From Mixta theicola (lineage in GTDB: Bacteria; Pseudomonadota; Gammaproteobacteria; Enterobacterales; Enterobacteriaceae): a stretch of 64,000 nt of DNA. Shown piece by piece: positions 46,968 through 57,312 of this stretch (position 1 is the first letter of the stretch; the number at the start of each line of letters is the position of its first letter). The notes under the pieces are model-generated. The model did no database searches. It saw only the letters and a list, made by a program, of their open reading frames with translations, and was not told where the DNA came from. Made by a program: the position numbers and the translations under genes. The stretch lies in NCBI RefSeq assembly GCF_002895925.1, contig NZ_NWUO01000003.1, forward strand, positions 62,001-126,000, written 5' to 3'.

Positions 46968-48704
46968 TTATTCACCGTTGAGCCAGGCCAGGATCATCTG
47001 GGGATAGCTGCGGCGGCGGCTTTTCTGCTTTTCCTGCTCCTTCTTTTCCGCCGCGCTACGGTAAATAATTTCACCTTTTGGCGCATACGCCTCCGCCTTC
47101 AGCGGCGACTGCTGTTTGATATACTGCTTCAGCACTTCCGCATCAACAAAACCGGTATTAACAAACCCCGGCAGCGTATTGATCGCGGGATAGCCATCAC
47201 CGCCGTTGGCGTTAAAGCTTAGCGTCGCCATGCGGTACGTTTTGTCTGCCTGCAGCGGCTCGCCGTTAATTTTCACTTCGCTAACGCCCTGCCCGTCCGC
47301 GATCAGGCTGACGTTGGCAAACTGCGCATAAGCACCGGAATCCACCTGCTTATTCGCCACCACCGCCAGATATTTTTCTACCTCGCTGCCTTTCATCTCC
47401 ACCCAGCACAGCGTGTTGCCGAACGGCTGGACTTTGAGCACATCTTTATAGCTAATCGATCCCGCTTCAATAGAATCGCGCACGCCGCCGCCGCTCATGA
47501 CGGCAAAGTCCGCTTTGGTTCGGGCAATCTGCGCAGCAAGGATCAGGCGCGCCAGATTGGTCTGCTCAAAGCGGACCTTGCTGCGATCCCCTTCCAGCCG
47601 CGCATCAACGCTGCCCACTTTCACCCTCAGCTGCGCCTCGCCTTTTTTCTGGAAAGGCATCAGCAGCTTCATCATGGCGCTGTTTTGCGCAATTTCCGGT
47701 TGGTAGTTAATCCATTCATCCTTACCTTCGCTGTTCTTCACCTTATGCTTCAGGTTAACCGGGATCAGCTGATAGTTCTCCAGCGTCAGCACGCCGTCAC
47801 GGAAGGTAAAATCGGCCCGGCCAACATACTTGCCCCATTCATGCGCCTGTACAATCCAGGTGCCGTTCTGGCGATCGGGCACGCAGGGCGAGCCGGGAAC
47901 ATAATCGACCTGCTTCAGGTTATCCTGCGCCATACACACCGGGTCCTGAGAGTGGCCGCCGACAATCAGATCGAGATAGCCCCGCGGCAAAGCGCGCGCC
48001 ATTTCAACATCGCCCGGCGCGTTAGAACCGTGATTACCATTGTCGTAATGGCCCATATGGGTGGCGGCAATGATCACGTCCGGCTTTTCAGTGGCGCGCA
48101 GCGCCTCCACCACTTTCTTCGCTTCGCTGGCGGGAGGCCGGAATTCAATATCGGTCAGGTATTCAGGATTGCCGATTTTGGCGGTGTCATCGGTCGTCAG
48201 GCCGATTACCGCTATTTTTAAACCCATCCGGTTAAATAGCGCCCAGGGCTGGAATAACCGTTGGCCGCTGCTTTTTTGGTAAATATTCGCCGAGAGCAAA
48301 GGAAACTTAGCCCATTTTTGCTGCTGACGCAGTACGGAGAGCGGATTATCGAACTCATGGTTACCGATAGCCATCGCATCATAGCCGACCAGGTTCATGC
48401 CGCGAAAATCGGGTTCCGCATCCTGCAGATCGGACTCCGGCACGCCAGTATTAATGTCGCCGCCGGAGAGGATCAGCACCGCGCCGCCGTGCGCCTGGAC
48501 ATCATAGCGAATAGCATCCATTAGCGTTTTCTGCGCAGCCAGGCCATATTCGCCCTGCTCGTTATGCCAGAAGCGCCCATGGTGATCGTTGGTGTGCAGC
48601 ACGGTAAATTTATAGACGCGGCCCTTTTCCCACGCCTGCGCCTGCGATGAAAGCATGCTCAGGGAGAGTATCCCGCCCATGATAAGGGTATTGATAAAAC
48701 GCAA
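46968..48704 (-). CDS. ushA: periplasmic UDP-sugar hydrolase / 5'-nucleotidase
   Basis: UshA hydrolyses external nucleotides and UDP-sugars. The start is a TTG at 48704 with an AAGGAGA just upstream (48711-48717 on the minus strand), giving 578 residues: a Sec signal peptide (MRFINTLIMGGILSLSMLSS) then metallophosphatase motifs LHTNDHHG, GDINTG, GNHEFDNP and GGHSQDP. E. coli UshA is 550 residues; here the end carries a Lys/Arg-rich tail (EKKEQEKQKSRRRS) not in E. coli. It is convergent with the PACE gene. Confidence 0.95.
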   Translation of the reverse strand: MRFINTLIMGGILSLSMLSSQAQAWEKGRVYKFTVLHTNDHHGRFWHNEQGEYGLAAQKTLMDAIRYDVQAHGGAVLILSGGDINTGVPESDLQDAEPDFRGMNLVGYDAMAIGNHEFDNPLSVLRQQQKWAKFPLLSANIYQKSSGQRLFQPWALFNRMGLKIAVIGLTTDDTAKIGNPEYLTDIEFRPPASEAKKVVEALRATEKPDVIIAATHMGHYDNGNHGSNAPGDVEMARALPRGYLDLIVGGHSQDPVCMAQDNLKQVDYVPGSPCVPDRQNGTWIVQAHEWGKYVGRADFTFRDGVLTLENYQLIPVNLKHKVKNSEGKDEWINYQPEIAQNSAMMKLLMPFQKKGEAQLRVKVGSVDARLEGDRSKVRFEQTNLARLILAAQIARTKADFAVMSGGGVRDSIEAGSISYKDVLKVQPFGNTLCWVEMKGSEVEKYLAVVANKQVDSGAYAQFANVSLIADGQGVSEVKINGEPLQADKTYRMATLSFNANGGDGYPAINTLPGFVNTGFVDAEVLKQYIKQQSPLKAEAYAPKGEIIYRSAAEKKEQEKQKSRRRSYPQMILAWLNGE

Positions 48705-49181
48705 CGCTATTCTCCTTGTCGACGAACTTTCTGGCCGCGCCTGCCCGTAGCAGCCGGACATTTACTGCCATAATAGTAAGGCACGCCAGCGGATTTGTAA
48801 CGCAGCCGTTGTACTAACGCCAGTTATGCCTGAAGCGCGGCAGCCCGCAATGCAGCCTGTAACATTGCGCCATAACATTTTTCACAACGGGAAATTACCG
48901 GTGAAATAGCGTTCTTCTCATCTTTATAGTCTTTTACGGTGGTTTCATTACTCTAATGTGACAAGTTAAACCTGTTTAGTACGCTATTTTTGCAATTCGA
49001 TAACGATTAGTTACGGTCTCTATCAAGCCTTGCGCGCCATAAGTAAAAAAAATAGCGCCCATCTGGTTTTTTTTAGATATTCCGCAGTTTTTTCTCTTTT
49101 TAGACGTTTATTTTCAGGCTGATCCTCTCATATTGTTTTACACTGGTTACAACCGGACATACTTACCCAGAAGGAGACAGC
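48705..49181. other. intergenic region between ushA and ybaL
   Basis: About 480 nt of divergent regulatory DNA, AT-rich in its right half, which must contain promoters for ushA (leftward) and ybaL (rightward). I see no coding frame or known operator. The ybaL ribosome-binding site AAGGAG is at 49171-49176. Confidence 0.6.
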
Positions 49182-50873
49182 ATGCACCACAGCACCCCGC
49201 TGATTACCACCATTGTCGGAGGCCTTGTTCTCGCCTTTCTTTTAGGAATGCTCGCCAGCAAGCTACGCATTTCTCCTTTGGTAGGCTATCTGCTGGCGGG
49301 CGTTCTGTCAGGTCCTTTTACGCCGGGTTTTGTCGCTGATATGAATCTGGCGCAGGAGCTGGCGGAGCTGGGCGTTATTCTGCTGATGTTTGGTGTCGGG
49401 CTGCATTTCTCGCTAAAAGATCTTATGGCGGTCAAAGCGATTGCCATTCCCGGCGCGATTGCGCAAATCACCGTCGCTACGCTATTGGGTATGGGGCTTA
49501 GCATGGCGCTGGGCTGGGATTGGATGACCGGTCTGGTGTTTGGCCTCTGCCTTTCCACCGCCAGTACCGTCGTCCTGCTGCGGGCGCTGGAAGAGCGTCA
49601 GCTGATTGATACGCAGCGCGGCCAGATTGCGATCGGCTGGCTGATTGTTGAAGACTTAGTGATGGTACTCACGCTGGTGCTGCTGCCGGCGATTGCCGGT
49701 ATGCTGGAAAAAGGCAACGCCAGCTTTGCGCTGCTGGCGTGGGATTTACTGTTTACCATCGGTAAAGTCGCCGCCTTTATGGTGCTGATGATGGTGGTAG
49801 GCCGTCGGGTCGTTCCCTGGATTTTGGCACGCAGCGCCGCCACCGGTTCACGTGAGCTGTTTACGCTGTCGGTGCTGGCGCTGGCGCTGGGCATCGCCTT
49901 TGGTGCCGTTGAGTTTTTTGACGTTTCCTTTGCGCTGGGCGCCTTCTTCGCCGGAATGGTGCTGAATGAGTCGGAGCTAAGCCATCGCGCTGCGCACGAT
50001 ACGCTGCCGCTGCGCGATGCTTTTGCCGTACTGTTTTTCGTGTCGGTGGGCATGCTGTTCGATCCGATGATCCTGCTCCAGCAGCCGCTGGCGGTGCTGG
50101 GCGTGTTGGCAATCATCGTTTTAGGAAAATCGCTGGCGGCCTGGCTGCTGGTGACCCTGCTCGGCCATTCACGGCGCACCGCGCTGACTATCTCCGTTAG
50201 CCTCGCCCAAATCGGCGAGTTCGCCTTTATTCTTGCCGGTCTGGGTATTTCGCTGCATATGCTCAGCGATGAGGGCCGTAATCTGGTGTTGGCCGGCGCT
50301 ATCCTGTCGATCATGCTCAACCCGATTCTGTTTACCCTGCTGGAACGCTATCTGGAAAAAAACGAAAATTTCACCGAGCAAAGCCAGGAAGAAGCCGCGG
50401 AGGAAGAAAAACAGATCCCGGTTAATATCTGCAATCATGCGGTGATCGTTGGTCACGGTCGCGTTGGCAGCCTGGTGGGCCAACTGTTGGTGGATGCCGA
50501 AATCCCTATCGTGGTGGTAGAGAACTCCCGCACGCGCGTCGAAGCGCTGCGTGAGCAAGGCATCAGAGCCATTCTGGGTAATGCGACGCGCGTTGAAATC
50601 ATGGAGCTGGCGCGGCTGGACTGCGCACGCTGGCTGCTAATGAGTATTCCCAACGGCTATGAGGCCGGTGAAATTATCGCGACAGCGCGTGAAAAACATC
50701 CGCATCTGGAGATTATCGCCCGCGCGCATTATGACGATGAAGTGCACTATATTCTTGAGCGCGGCGCCGATAACGTCATTATGGGCGAGCGGGAGATCGC
50801 GAACAGTATGCTGGCGATGCTGAAATCCGGGCTGGAAGCGCGGCCCATGCTAACGCCGCATCATCCCGCATAA
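49182..50873 (+). CDS. ybaL: monovalent cation:proton antiporter YbaL (KefB-like)
   Basis: A 563-residue CPA2-family transporter with 12-13 transmembrane segments followed by a Rossmann RCK/TrkA-N domain (HAVIVGHGRVGSLVGQLLVD) that would bind NAD(H). It matches E. coli YbaL (558 residues) in length and sequence. Its ion and physiological role are not firmly established. In E. coli fsr lies between ybaL and ushA; here ybaL is directly adjacent to ushA, divergent. Confidence 0.93.
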   Translation: MHHSTPLITTIVGGLVLAFLLGMLASKLRISPLVGYLLAGVLSGPFTPGFVADMNLAQELAELGVILLMFGVGLHFSLKDLMAVKAIAIPGAIAQITVATLLGMGLSMALGWDWMTGLVFGLCLSTASTVVLLRALEERQLIDTQRGQIAIGWLIVEDLVMVLTLVLLPAIAGMLEKGNASFALLAWDLLFTIGKVAAFMVLMMVVGRRVVPWILARSAATGSRELFTLSVLALALGIAFGAVEFFDVSFALGAFFAGMVLNESELSHRAAHDTLPLRDAFAVLFFVSVGMLFDPMILLQQPLAVLGVLAIIVLGKSLAAWLLVTLLGHSRRTALTISVSLAQIGEFAFILAGLGISLHMLSDEGRNLVLAGAILSIMLNPILFTLLERYLEKNENFTEQSQEEAAEEEKQIPVNICNHAVIVGHGRVGSLVGQLLVDAEIPIVVVENSRTRVEALREQGIRAILGNATRVEIMELARLDCARWLLMSIPNGYEAGEIIATAREKHPHLEIIARAHYDDEVHYILERGADNVIMGEREIANSMLAMLKSGLEARPMLTPHHPA

Positions 50874-50878
50874 TCAGA

Positions 50879-50901
50879 TTACGCGGCGTAACGCCGCGTA
50901 A
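50879..50901. terminator. hairpin between ybaL and gsk
   Basis: Perfect 10-bp stem TTACGCGGCG/CGCCGCGTAA with a TAA loop between the convergent stops. It has no T run, so it is a stable 3' end rather than a canonical terminator. Confidence 0.6.
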
Positions 50902-50908
50902 TGGTGGA

Positions 50909-52213
50909 TTATCGCTCCCAGTACGCCTCTTCCAGGCTATCTTCCCGTTCCGGCAGGCCGCGCGTCAGACGCGGCGAGTGCTGGTTCAGCACCTGATAGC
51001 TAACGCGGTTAGCATATTTACAGACCTGAGCCAGAGAGGAATAGGTAAGGTAGTTGCGTACGTGCTTGCTGGAGTTAGGCACGTTGTTACGGTGGTAGCT
51101 GTTGGCGGTAATATCATGCAGCAGCGCCGCCAACGCACCGTCGCCCGCGCCGTTGGTGTTCATGATCTTTTCCGGTCCGCCCATATAGGGCGCAATATGC
51201 GAATAGATACGCAGCGGCTGCTGACAATCCTGGTAACGCATCGCGCGGCTGAATTCATACTGATTAAATTCGGCAATCGCGCCGGGCAACAGAGGCAGAT
51301 TGGTTTTTCGCTTCGCGCTTTCTTCGGTGTAGCCCGCCATATACAGCCCATTAGGGCCGGCGGTGCAAAGTACCAGATCCACCCACTCCAGCGCTTTATC
51401 CGCCGCCAGTAGCGGATCGGCATGGCCGGTCAGCTCCAGCCCTTCCTCTTCGTTCATCGCCAAAATAGAAACATGCTCGCGCAGGAAGTCACGCCAGAAC
51501 TGCGGATTCTCGGCGATGACATATTTGGTTCCCAGCGTCAGCACCACCGGCACGTTATACTGTTTCGCCCAGGCGATCGCCTGCATGGTGGCTTCCGGCA
51601 TCGGTTCACCAGATTTGCAACGCACCAGATAGGAGGTCAGCACCAGCGCCGAGGCGCCAGCAATGACCTCTTCAGGAATGCTTTCCGCACGCAGCTGATT
51701 CATCATGCCGGGGCTGATCGCAAAAGTGCGTTCGCCGTTATCGCTAATCAGCGTAAAGCAGCGGCCAATGGCACCATCCACGCCCTGCAAATAGTTAAGG
51801 TCGGTACGGCTGGAGGTATTACAAAGATAGCGGTAGGCATAGCCGCCAATCTGCACGTTATTACACATCACGCCCAGCAGTACCGAGCGATCATCGGCCA
51901 GCACCGAGTAGTTATGCATGGTATTGCCGATGGTGCCGCCGGCAAACTGATGGGTAATTAAATTTTCACGCATCAGTTCGGCATAGAGCGCTTCCGCCAC
52001 GTCATCTTCAATAACCAGCGAGTGGCCAACGCTAAGCCCGTAACGCGCCACAAAAGCGTTATCAACTTTTGCTTCTATATCCACCAGCGTCTGATCGATG
52101 CCGACTATCCAGCTGGTGCCGGTTTCACTTTCAGGTTGAGCGGGCTGTAACAGCGGATCGCGGGCGTTGACGGGAAAATAGTGTTTGGATTTGCGTTGGC
52201 CGGGAAATTTCAT
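50909..52213 (-). CDS. gsk: inosine/guanosine kinase
   Basis: Gsk phosphorylates guanosine and inosine in purine salvage; it is a PfkB-family (ribokinase) enzyme. The 434-residue length equals E. coli. The PfkB signatures are visible: GGTIGNTMHNYSV and NTNGAGDGALAALLHDI with the catalytic Asp. It starts 56 nt after the hemH stop on the same strand. In E. coli aes lies between hemH and gsk; it is absent here. Confidence 0.96.
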   Translation of the reverse strand: MKFPGQRKSKHYFPVNARDPLLQPAQPESETGTSWIVGIDQTLVDIEAKVDNAFVARYGLSVGHSLVIEDDVAEALYAELMRENLITHQFAGGTIGNTMHNYSVLADDRSVLLGVMCNNVQIGGYAYRYLCNTSSRTDLNYLQGVDGAIGRCFTLISDNGERTFAISPGMMNQLRAESIPEEVIAGASALVLTSYLVRCKSGEPMPEATMQAIAWAKQYNVPVVLTLGTKYVIAENPQFWRDFLREHVSILAMNEEEGLELTGHADPLLAADKALEWVDLVLCTAGPNGLYMAGYTEESAKRKTNLPLLPGAIAEFNQYEFSRAMRYQDCQQPLRIYSHIAPYMGGPEKIMNTNGAGDGALAALLHDITANSYHRNNVPNSSKHVRNYLTYSSLAQVCKYANRVSYQVLNQHSPRLTRGLPEREDSLEEAYWER

Positions 52214-52269
52214 GGTTGATAGCTTCAGAATAGACAGGCGGAGAATGATACCACACTCCCCGCGGTTAC

Positions 52270-53229
52270 TCAGCGCTGCGCATTCACCAGCGTCAGCATC
52301 ATGGCGATATGCTCGTCATCGTCGTTCAGCGCCGGAATATATTCGAATTTCTCACCGCCAGCATGCATGAAAAACTCACGGTTCTGCTCGCCGATCTCTT
52401 CCAGCGTTTCCAGACAGTCGGCGGAGAAGCCAGGGCTCATAATCTGGATATGACGCACGCCTTTCGCCGGTAAGCCACGCAGGGTTTCATCGGTGTAAGG
52501 CGTCAGCCAGGGCTCACGGCCAAAGCGCGACTGGAAGGTCATCTTCACCTCGTTATCGCTCAGCCCAAGCGCACGCGTCAACGCCTCGGTGGTGTCGCGG
52601 CAGCGCTGCGGGTAATCATCGCCCTCATTGGCGAAACGCTGCGGAATACCGTGGTAGGACATCACCAGCAGATCGGGTTTCCCGTGCCGGGCAAAAGAGC
52701 GCTCAACCGACGCTTTCAGCGCGGCAATATAGGCCGGATGTTCCGCGTAGTCGCGGATAAAATGCACGTCGGGCAGCGAACGGTAGCCGGCAAAAACGCT
52801 GCTGAGACCATCCCATACCGCGGCAACCGTCGAACAGGAGAACTGCGGATAAAGCGGCAGCACAATCAGCCGCGTTACGCCCTGCGCCATCAGGCTATCA
52901 ACCGCGCTTTTCAGGCTGGGATTGCCGTAGCTCATCCCCAGCTCAACGGGAATATCCAGCTGCGCGGCCAGCGCGTTACGCTGACGTTGACTGAATACCA
53001 TTAGCGGCGAGCCTTCCTCCATCCATACCGAAGCGTAAAGCTTCGACACGCGCGGAGAGCGGATCGGTAGAATGATGCAGTTCAGGATCGGCCACCACAG
53101 CCAGCGCGGCGTATCAACCACGCGCTTATCGCTGAGAAACTGTTTCAGATAACGTTTAACCGCTGGCGTGGTTGGCGCATCGGGCGTACCCAGGTTGACC
53201 AGCAAGACGCCGGGTTTATCTTGCCTCAT
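52270..53229 (-). CDS. hemH: ferrochelatase
   Basis: HemH inserts Fe(II) into protoporphyrin IX, the last step of heme synthesis. The 319-residue product carries the conserved [22 protein letters not shown] (with the metal-binding His) and [15 protein letters not shown] segments. It lies between adk and gsk, as in E. coli except for the missing aes. Confidence 0.96.
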   Translation of the reverse strand: MRQDKPGVLLVNLGTPDAPTTPAVKRYLKQFLSDKRVVDTPRWLWWPILNCIILPIRSPRVSKLYASVWMEEGSPLMVFSQRQRNALAAQLDIPVELGMSYGNPSLKSAVDSLMAQGVTRLIVLPLYPQFSCSTVAAVWDGLSSVFAGYRSLPDVHFIRDYAEHPAYIAALKASVERSFARHGKPDLLVMSYHGIPQRFANEGDDYPQRCRDTTEALTRALGLSDNEVKMTFQSRFGREPWLTPYTDETLRGLPAKGVRHIQIMSPGFSADCLETLEEIGEQNREFFMHAGGEKFEYIPALNDDDEHIAMMLTLVNAQR

Positions 53230-53400
53230 CGTATATCCCTGTTATTTCAATTGGATTAACTTGTTTTTCGCCCTGATTTTACCCTGGCTGAGACCGATAA
53301 GCTCGCCGGAAAAACCTTTCCTTACAAGAGATGAAAACGCTTAGCGGCAAAGTATAGAGGAAAGCGCGAAAGCAGCAGAGTGAGCGGGAACCGCGTGCAG

Positions 53401-53440
53401 AAAAAGAAAGGAATCAGGAATATCCAGCGGATATTCCTGA
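53401..53440 (-). terminator. rho-independent terminator after adk
   Basis: On the minus strand a perfect 12-bp stem TCAGGAATATCC/GGATATTCCTGA with a GCT loop is followed by TTCCTTTCTTTTT. It lies 21 nt beyond the adk stop, before hemH. Confidence 0.9.
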
Positions 53441-53461
53441 CGGTGGGGCAAACGCGGCGCG

Positions 53462-54127
<666 letters not shown>

Positions 54128-54304
54128 TCATGATCTAACTGAGAAGGCCAAGAACATACCATTAAGCCCCGGTCATCACAAGGAAACGGGACTGGAAGCG
54201 GCTCTGGCGATAATGGGTGCGTTACCTGCGGCTATCATTAACCGATTTATCCTCAGGATCCAGCCTGACGGCGGAGAACCGCTGTTTTTCAGAATCGATG
54301 CCGC

Positions 54305-54333
54305 GATAAAAAAGCCGGCTCGCAGGCCGGCTT
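54305..54333 (-). terminator. rho-independent terminator after htpG
   Basis: On the minus strand AAGCCGGC/GCCGGCTT with loop CTGCGA is followed by six T. It lies 20 nt past the htpG stop. Confidence 0.9.
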
Positions 54334-54353
54334 AACGCTTAACTTAATGATAC

Positions 54354-56222
54354 TCAGGCCAGCAGCAGCTGGTTCATACGGCGAATAAACTGGTTCGGAT
54401 CTTCCAGCGTGCCGCGCTCAGCAAACAGCGCCTGATCCAGCAGCAGCTCAACCCATTCAGCGAAGCGCGCTTCATCTTGCGTATCCGCCGCGCGTTGCAC
54501 CAGCGCGTGATCCGGGTTCAGCTCAAAGATATATTTTACCTCCGGCGCCGCCTGCCCGGCCGCCGCGAACAGTTTGGCCATTTGCGTGCTCATTTCATTG
54601 GCGTCGGTGGTCACGATAGCGGGCGTATCGGTCAGACGATGCGTCAGGCGCACCTCTTTTACCCGCTCGCCCAGCAGCGATTTCACGCGATCGACAAACG
54701 GCTCCAGCGCCTTTTCCGCTTCCTTCTGCGCTTCGTTCTCTTCGTCAGCCAGCTTATCCAGCGTTTCGTCCGCCTTGCTGACCGACTGGAAGGCTTTACC
54801 ATCGAACTCGGTCAGGTAGCTCATCATCCACTCGTCGATACGATCGGAGAGCAGCAGAACCTCAATGCCTTTCTTACGGAACAGTTCCAGGTGCGGGCTG
54901 CTTTTCGCCGCGGCGTAGCTGTCGGCAGTGATGTAATAGATCTTCTCCTGCCCTTCCACCATCCGGCTGACGTACTCTTCCAGCGAGACGGTTTGCGTCG
55001 CGCCTTCGCTGCTGGTGGTGGCAAAGCGCAGCAGCCTGGCGATCGCCTGCTGGTTCGCATGATCTTCTGCCGGCCCCTCTTTCAGCACCAGGCCGAATTC
55101 GCTCCAGAACTGCTGATATTTCTCAGCGTCATCTTTCGCCAGCTTATCCAGCATCTGCAGAACGCGTTTGGTTAACGCGCTGCGCAGGTTTTGCGTAATG
55201 CGGTTATCCTGCAGGATTTCACGCGATACGTTCAACGGCAGGTCGTTGGAGTCGATCAGGCCGCGCACAAAGCGCAGGTAGTTCGGCATAAACTGTTCAG
55301 CATCATCCATAATAAAGACGCGCTGTACGTAGAGTTCCAGGCCATGCTTATGATCGCGGTTCCACATATCCCACGGCGCGCGCGCCGGAATATAAAGCAG
55401 GCTGGTATATTCCTGCTTGCCCTCTACCCGGTTGTGGCTCCAGGCCAGCGGATCGCTAAAATCGTGAGCGATATGCTTATAGAATTCGTTGTACTCTTCG
55501 TCGCTGACCTCCGCCTTGTTGCGGGTCCACAGCGCCTGAGCCTTGTTGATTTTTTCCCAACTGGTGGTGTCGCTCTCTTCATCTTTCGTTTCGATCTCTA
55601 CCGGCAGCGCGATGTGATCGGAATATTTACTGATGATATTGCGCACGCGCCAGCTGTCGAGGAACTCGTCTTCGCCTTCACGCAGGTGCAGCGTGATTTC
55701 ACTACCCCGATCCGCTTTGGTCAAATCGTCGATGGTGTACTCACCTTCGCCCGCAGATTCCCAAAACACGCCCTCTTCCGGCGCGGCGCCGGCGGCGCGG
55801 GTGCGTACGGTGACCTTATCGGCGACGATAAACGCGGAGTAAAAGCCGACGCCGAACTGACCAATCAGCTGGCTGTCTTTCGCCTGATCGGAGCCGAGCG
55901 ACTCAAGGAAAGCTTTGGTGCCTGATTTAGCGATGGTGCCGAGGTTCTCGATCACTTCATCGCGACGCATACCGATGCCGTTATCGCTCAGCGTCAGGGT
56001 GCGGTTTTCCTTATCGACAGAAACCCGAACGCGCAGCTCACCGTCGCCTTCATACAGATCCGGCGTGGAAAGCGCGCGAAAACGCAGCTTATCCGCCGCA
56101 TCCGAAGCGTTGGAAATCAGCTCGCGCAGAAAGATCTCTTTATTCGAATAGAGGGAATGGATCATCAGGTGCAGAAGCTGTTTAACTTCTGACTGGAAAC
56201 CACGCGTCTCTTGTCCTTTCAT
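54354..56222 (-). CDS. htpG: chaperone protein HtpG (Hsp90)
   Basis: Bacterial Hsp90, an ATP-dependent dimeric chaperone working with DnaK. The 622-residue protein (E. coli 624) has the GHKL ATPase motifs [22 protein letters not shown] and [11 protein letters not shown], the middle-domain catalytic Arg in NVSREILQ and the C-terminal dimerisation region. Downstream is a terminator; adk follows on the same strand. Confidence 0.97.
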   Translation of the reverse strand: MKGQETRGFQSEVKQLLHLMIHSLYSNKEIFLRELISNASDAADKLRFRALSTPDLYEGDGELRVRVSVDKENRTLTLSDNGIGMRRDEVIENLGTIAKSGTKAFLESLGSDQAKDSQLIGQFGVGFYSAFIVADKVTVRTRAAGAAPEEGVFWESAGEGEYTIDDLTKADRGSEITLHLREGEDEFLDSWRVRNIISKYSDHIALPVEIETKDEESDTTSWEKINKAQALWTRNKAEVSDEEYNEFYKHIAHDFSDPLAWSHNRVEGKQEYTSLLYIPARAPWDMWNRDHKHGLELYVQRVFIMDDAEQFMPNYLRFVRGLIDSNDLPLNVSREILQDNRITQNLRSALTKRVLQMLDKLAKDDAEKYQQFWSEFGLVLKEGPAEDHANQQAIARLLRFATTSSEGATQTVSLEEYVSRMVEGQEKIYYITADSYAAAKSSPHLELFRKKGIEVLLLSDRIDEWMMSYLTEFDGKAFQSVSKADETLDKLADEENEAQKEAEKALEPFVDRVKSLLGERVKEVRLTHRLTDTPAIVTTDANEMSTQMAKLFAAAGQAAPEVKYIFELNPDHALVQRAADTQDEARFAEWVELLLDQALFAERGTLEDPNQFIRRMNQLLLA

Positions 56223-56325
56223 GGTTTTGCTACCTCAACTGATACAGGTTTATCGAACGTTGAGGAAGAGATGGGGATGGGAAAAATATTTTCAAGCTGG
56301 CACAGGCGAATGTGCCAGCAAGTGG

Positions 56326-56931
56326 TCAATATTTAATCTTGTGGCGTCCGGCAAGCGAATGCGACAGCGTGGTGCCATCGACCATTTCCAGTTCGCCGCC
56401 GACCGGCACGCCGTGTGCGATGCGGCTGGCATCGACGCCGTACTGCGCGCAGAGCCCGGCAATATAGTTCGCCGTGGCTTCCCCTTCCACCGTGGGATTG
56501 GTCGCCAGGATCACTTCCTGAATGGCTTCTTTTTCCAGCCGCTGTTCCAGTCGATCCAGCCCAATATCATGCGGGCCGATGCCGTCCAGCGGTGAAAGAT
56601 GGCCCATCAGCACAAAGTAACGTCCGGCAAACTGCCCGGTTTGCTCGATGGCATGAATATCTGCCGGACTTTCCACCACGCAGATTTGCCCGTTTTGCTG
56701 GCGACGCGGGTTCGCGCAAATGGTGCAAATTTCCTGTTCGGTAAAGGTGTGGCAGTCCGTACAGTGTCCAATCTCTGACATAGCGCGCGTCAGCGCCTGA
56801 GCCAGGCGCATGCCTCCGCTGCGATCGCGCTGCAATAGCTGAAACGCCATGCGCTGCGCTGATTTCGGGCCAACGCCCGGCAAGCAGCGCAGCGCTTCCA
56901 TTAGCGACTCCAGCAAAGGGCTGGTTTGCAT
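56326..56931 (-). CDS. recR: recombination mediator RecR
   Basis: RecR loads RecA at gaps together with RecF and RecO. The 201-residue product has a helix-hairpin-helix ([16 protein letters not shown]), a Cys4 zinc finger ([18 protein letters not shown]) and a Toprim domain ([17 protein letters not shown]). Its start overlaps the ybaB stop by one base, so the two genes are translated together. Confidence 0.97.
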   Translation of the reverse strand: MQTSPLLESLMEALRCLPGVGPKSAQRMAFQLLQRDRSGGMRLAQALTRAMSEIGHCTDCHTFTEQEICTICANPRRQQNGQICVVESPADIHAIEQTGQFAGRYFVLMGHLSPLDGIGPHDIGLDRLEQRLEKEAIQEVILATNPTVEGEATANYIAGLCAQYGVDASRIAHGVPVGGELEMVDGTTLSHSLAGRHKIKY

Positions 56932-57260
56932 CAGAACGGCATCTTAAAGCCCGGCGGCAACTGCATGCCAGCGGAAACGGAAGACATTTTCTCCTGCTGC
57001 GCTTCGGCGATACGGCGCGCTGCATCGTTGAACGCGGCAGCAACCAGATCTTCCAGCATATCTTTGTCATCTTCCAGCAGGCTTGGATCCACCTCTACGC
57101 GACGGCAGTTGTGCGCACCGTTAATGGTGACTTTAACCAGGCCAGCGCCAGATTCGCCGGTCACTTCCATTTCAGCGATCTCTTGCTGTACCTGCTGCAT
57201 TTTGTCCTGCATCTGCTGGGCCTGTTTCATCAGGTTACCCAAACCGCCTTTACCAAACAT
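56931..57260 (-). CDS. ybaB: nucleoid-associated protein YbaB
   Basis: A 109-residue dimeric DNA-binding protein of the YbaB/EbfC family, closely matching E. coli ([20 protein letters not shown], ...[20 protein letters not shown]). It compacts DNA and is usually cotranscribed with dnaX and recR. The dnaX stop lies 52 nt upstream and recR follows with a 1-nt overlap. Confidence 0.96.
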   Translation of the reverse strand: MFGKGGLGNLMKQAQQMQDKMQQVQQEIAEMEVTGESGAGLVKVTINGAHNCRRVEVDPSLLEDDKDMLEDLVAAAFNDAARRIAEAQQEKMSSVSAGMQLPPGFKMPF

Positions 57261-57312
57261 AGTTTTCTCTCTTTGCTCAGGCCGCGTAAGCCGTTACCGG
57301 TTATGCGGCGAT

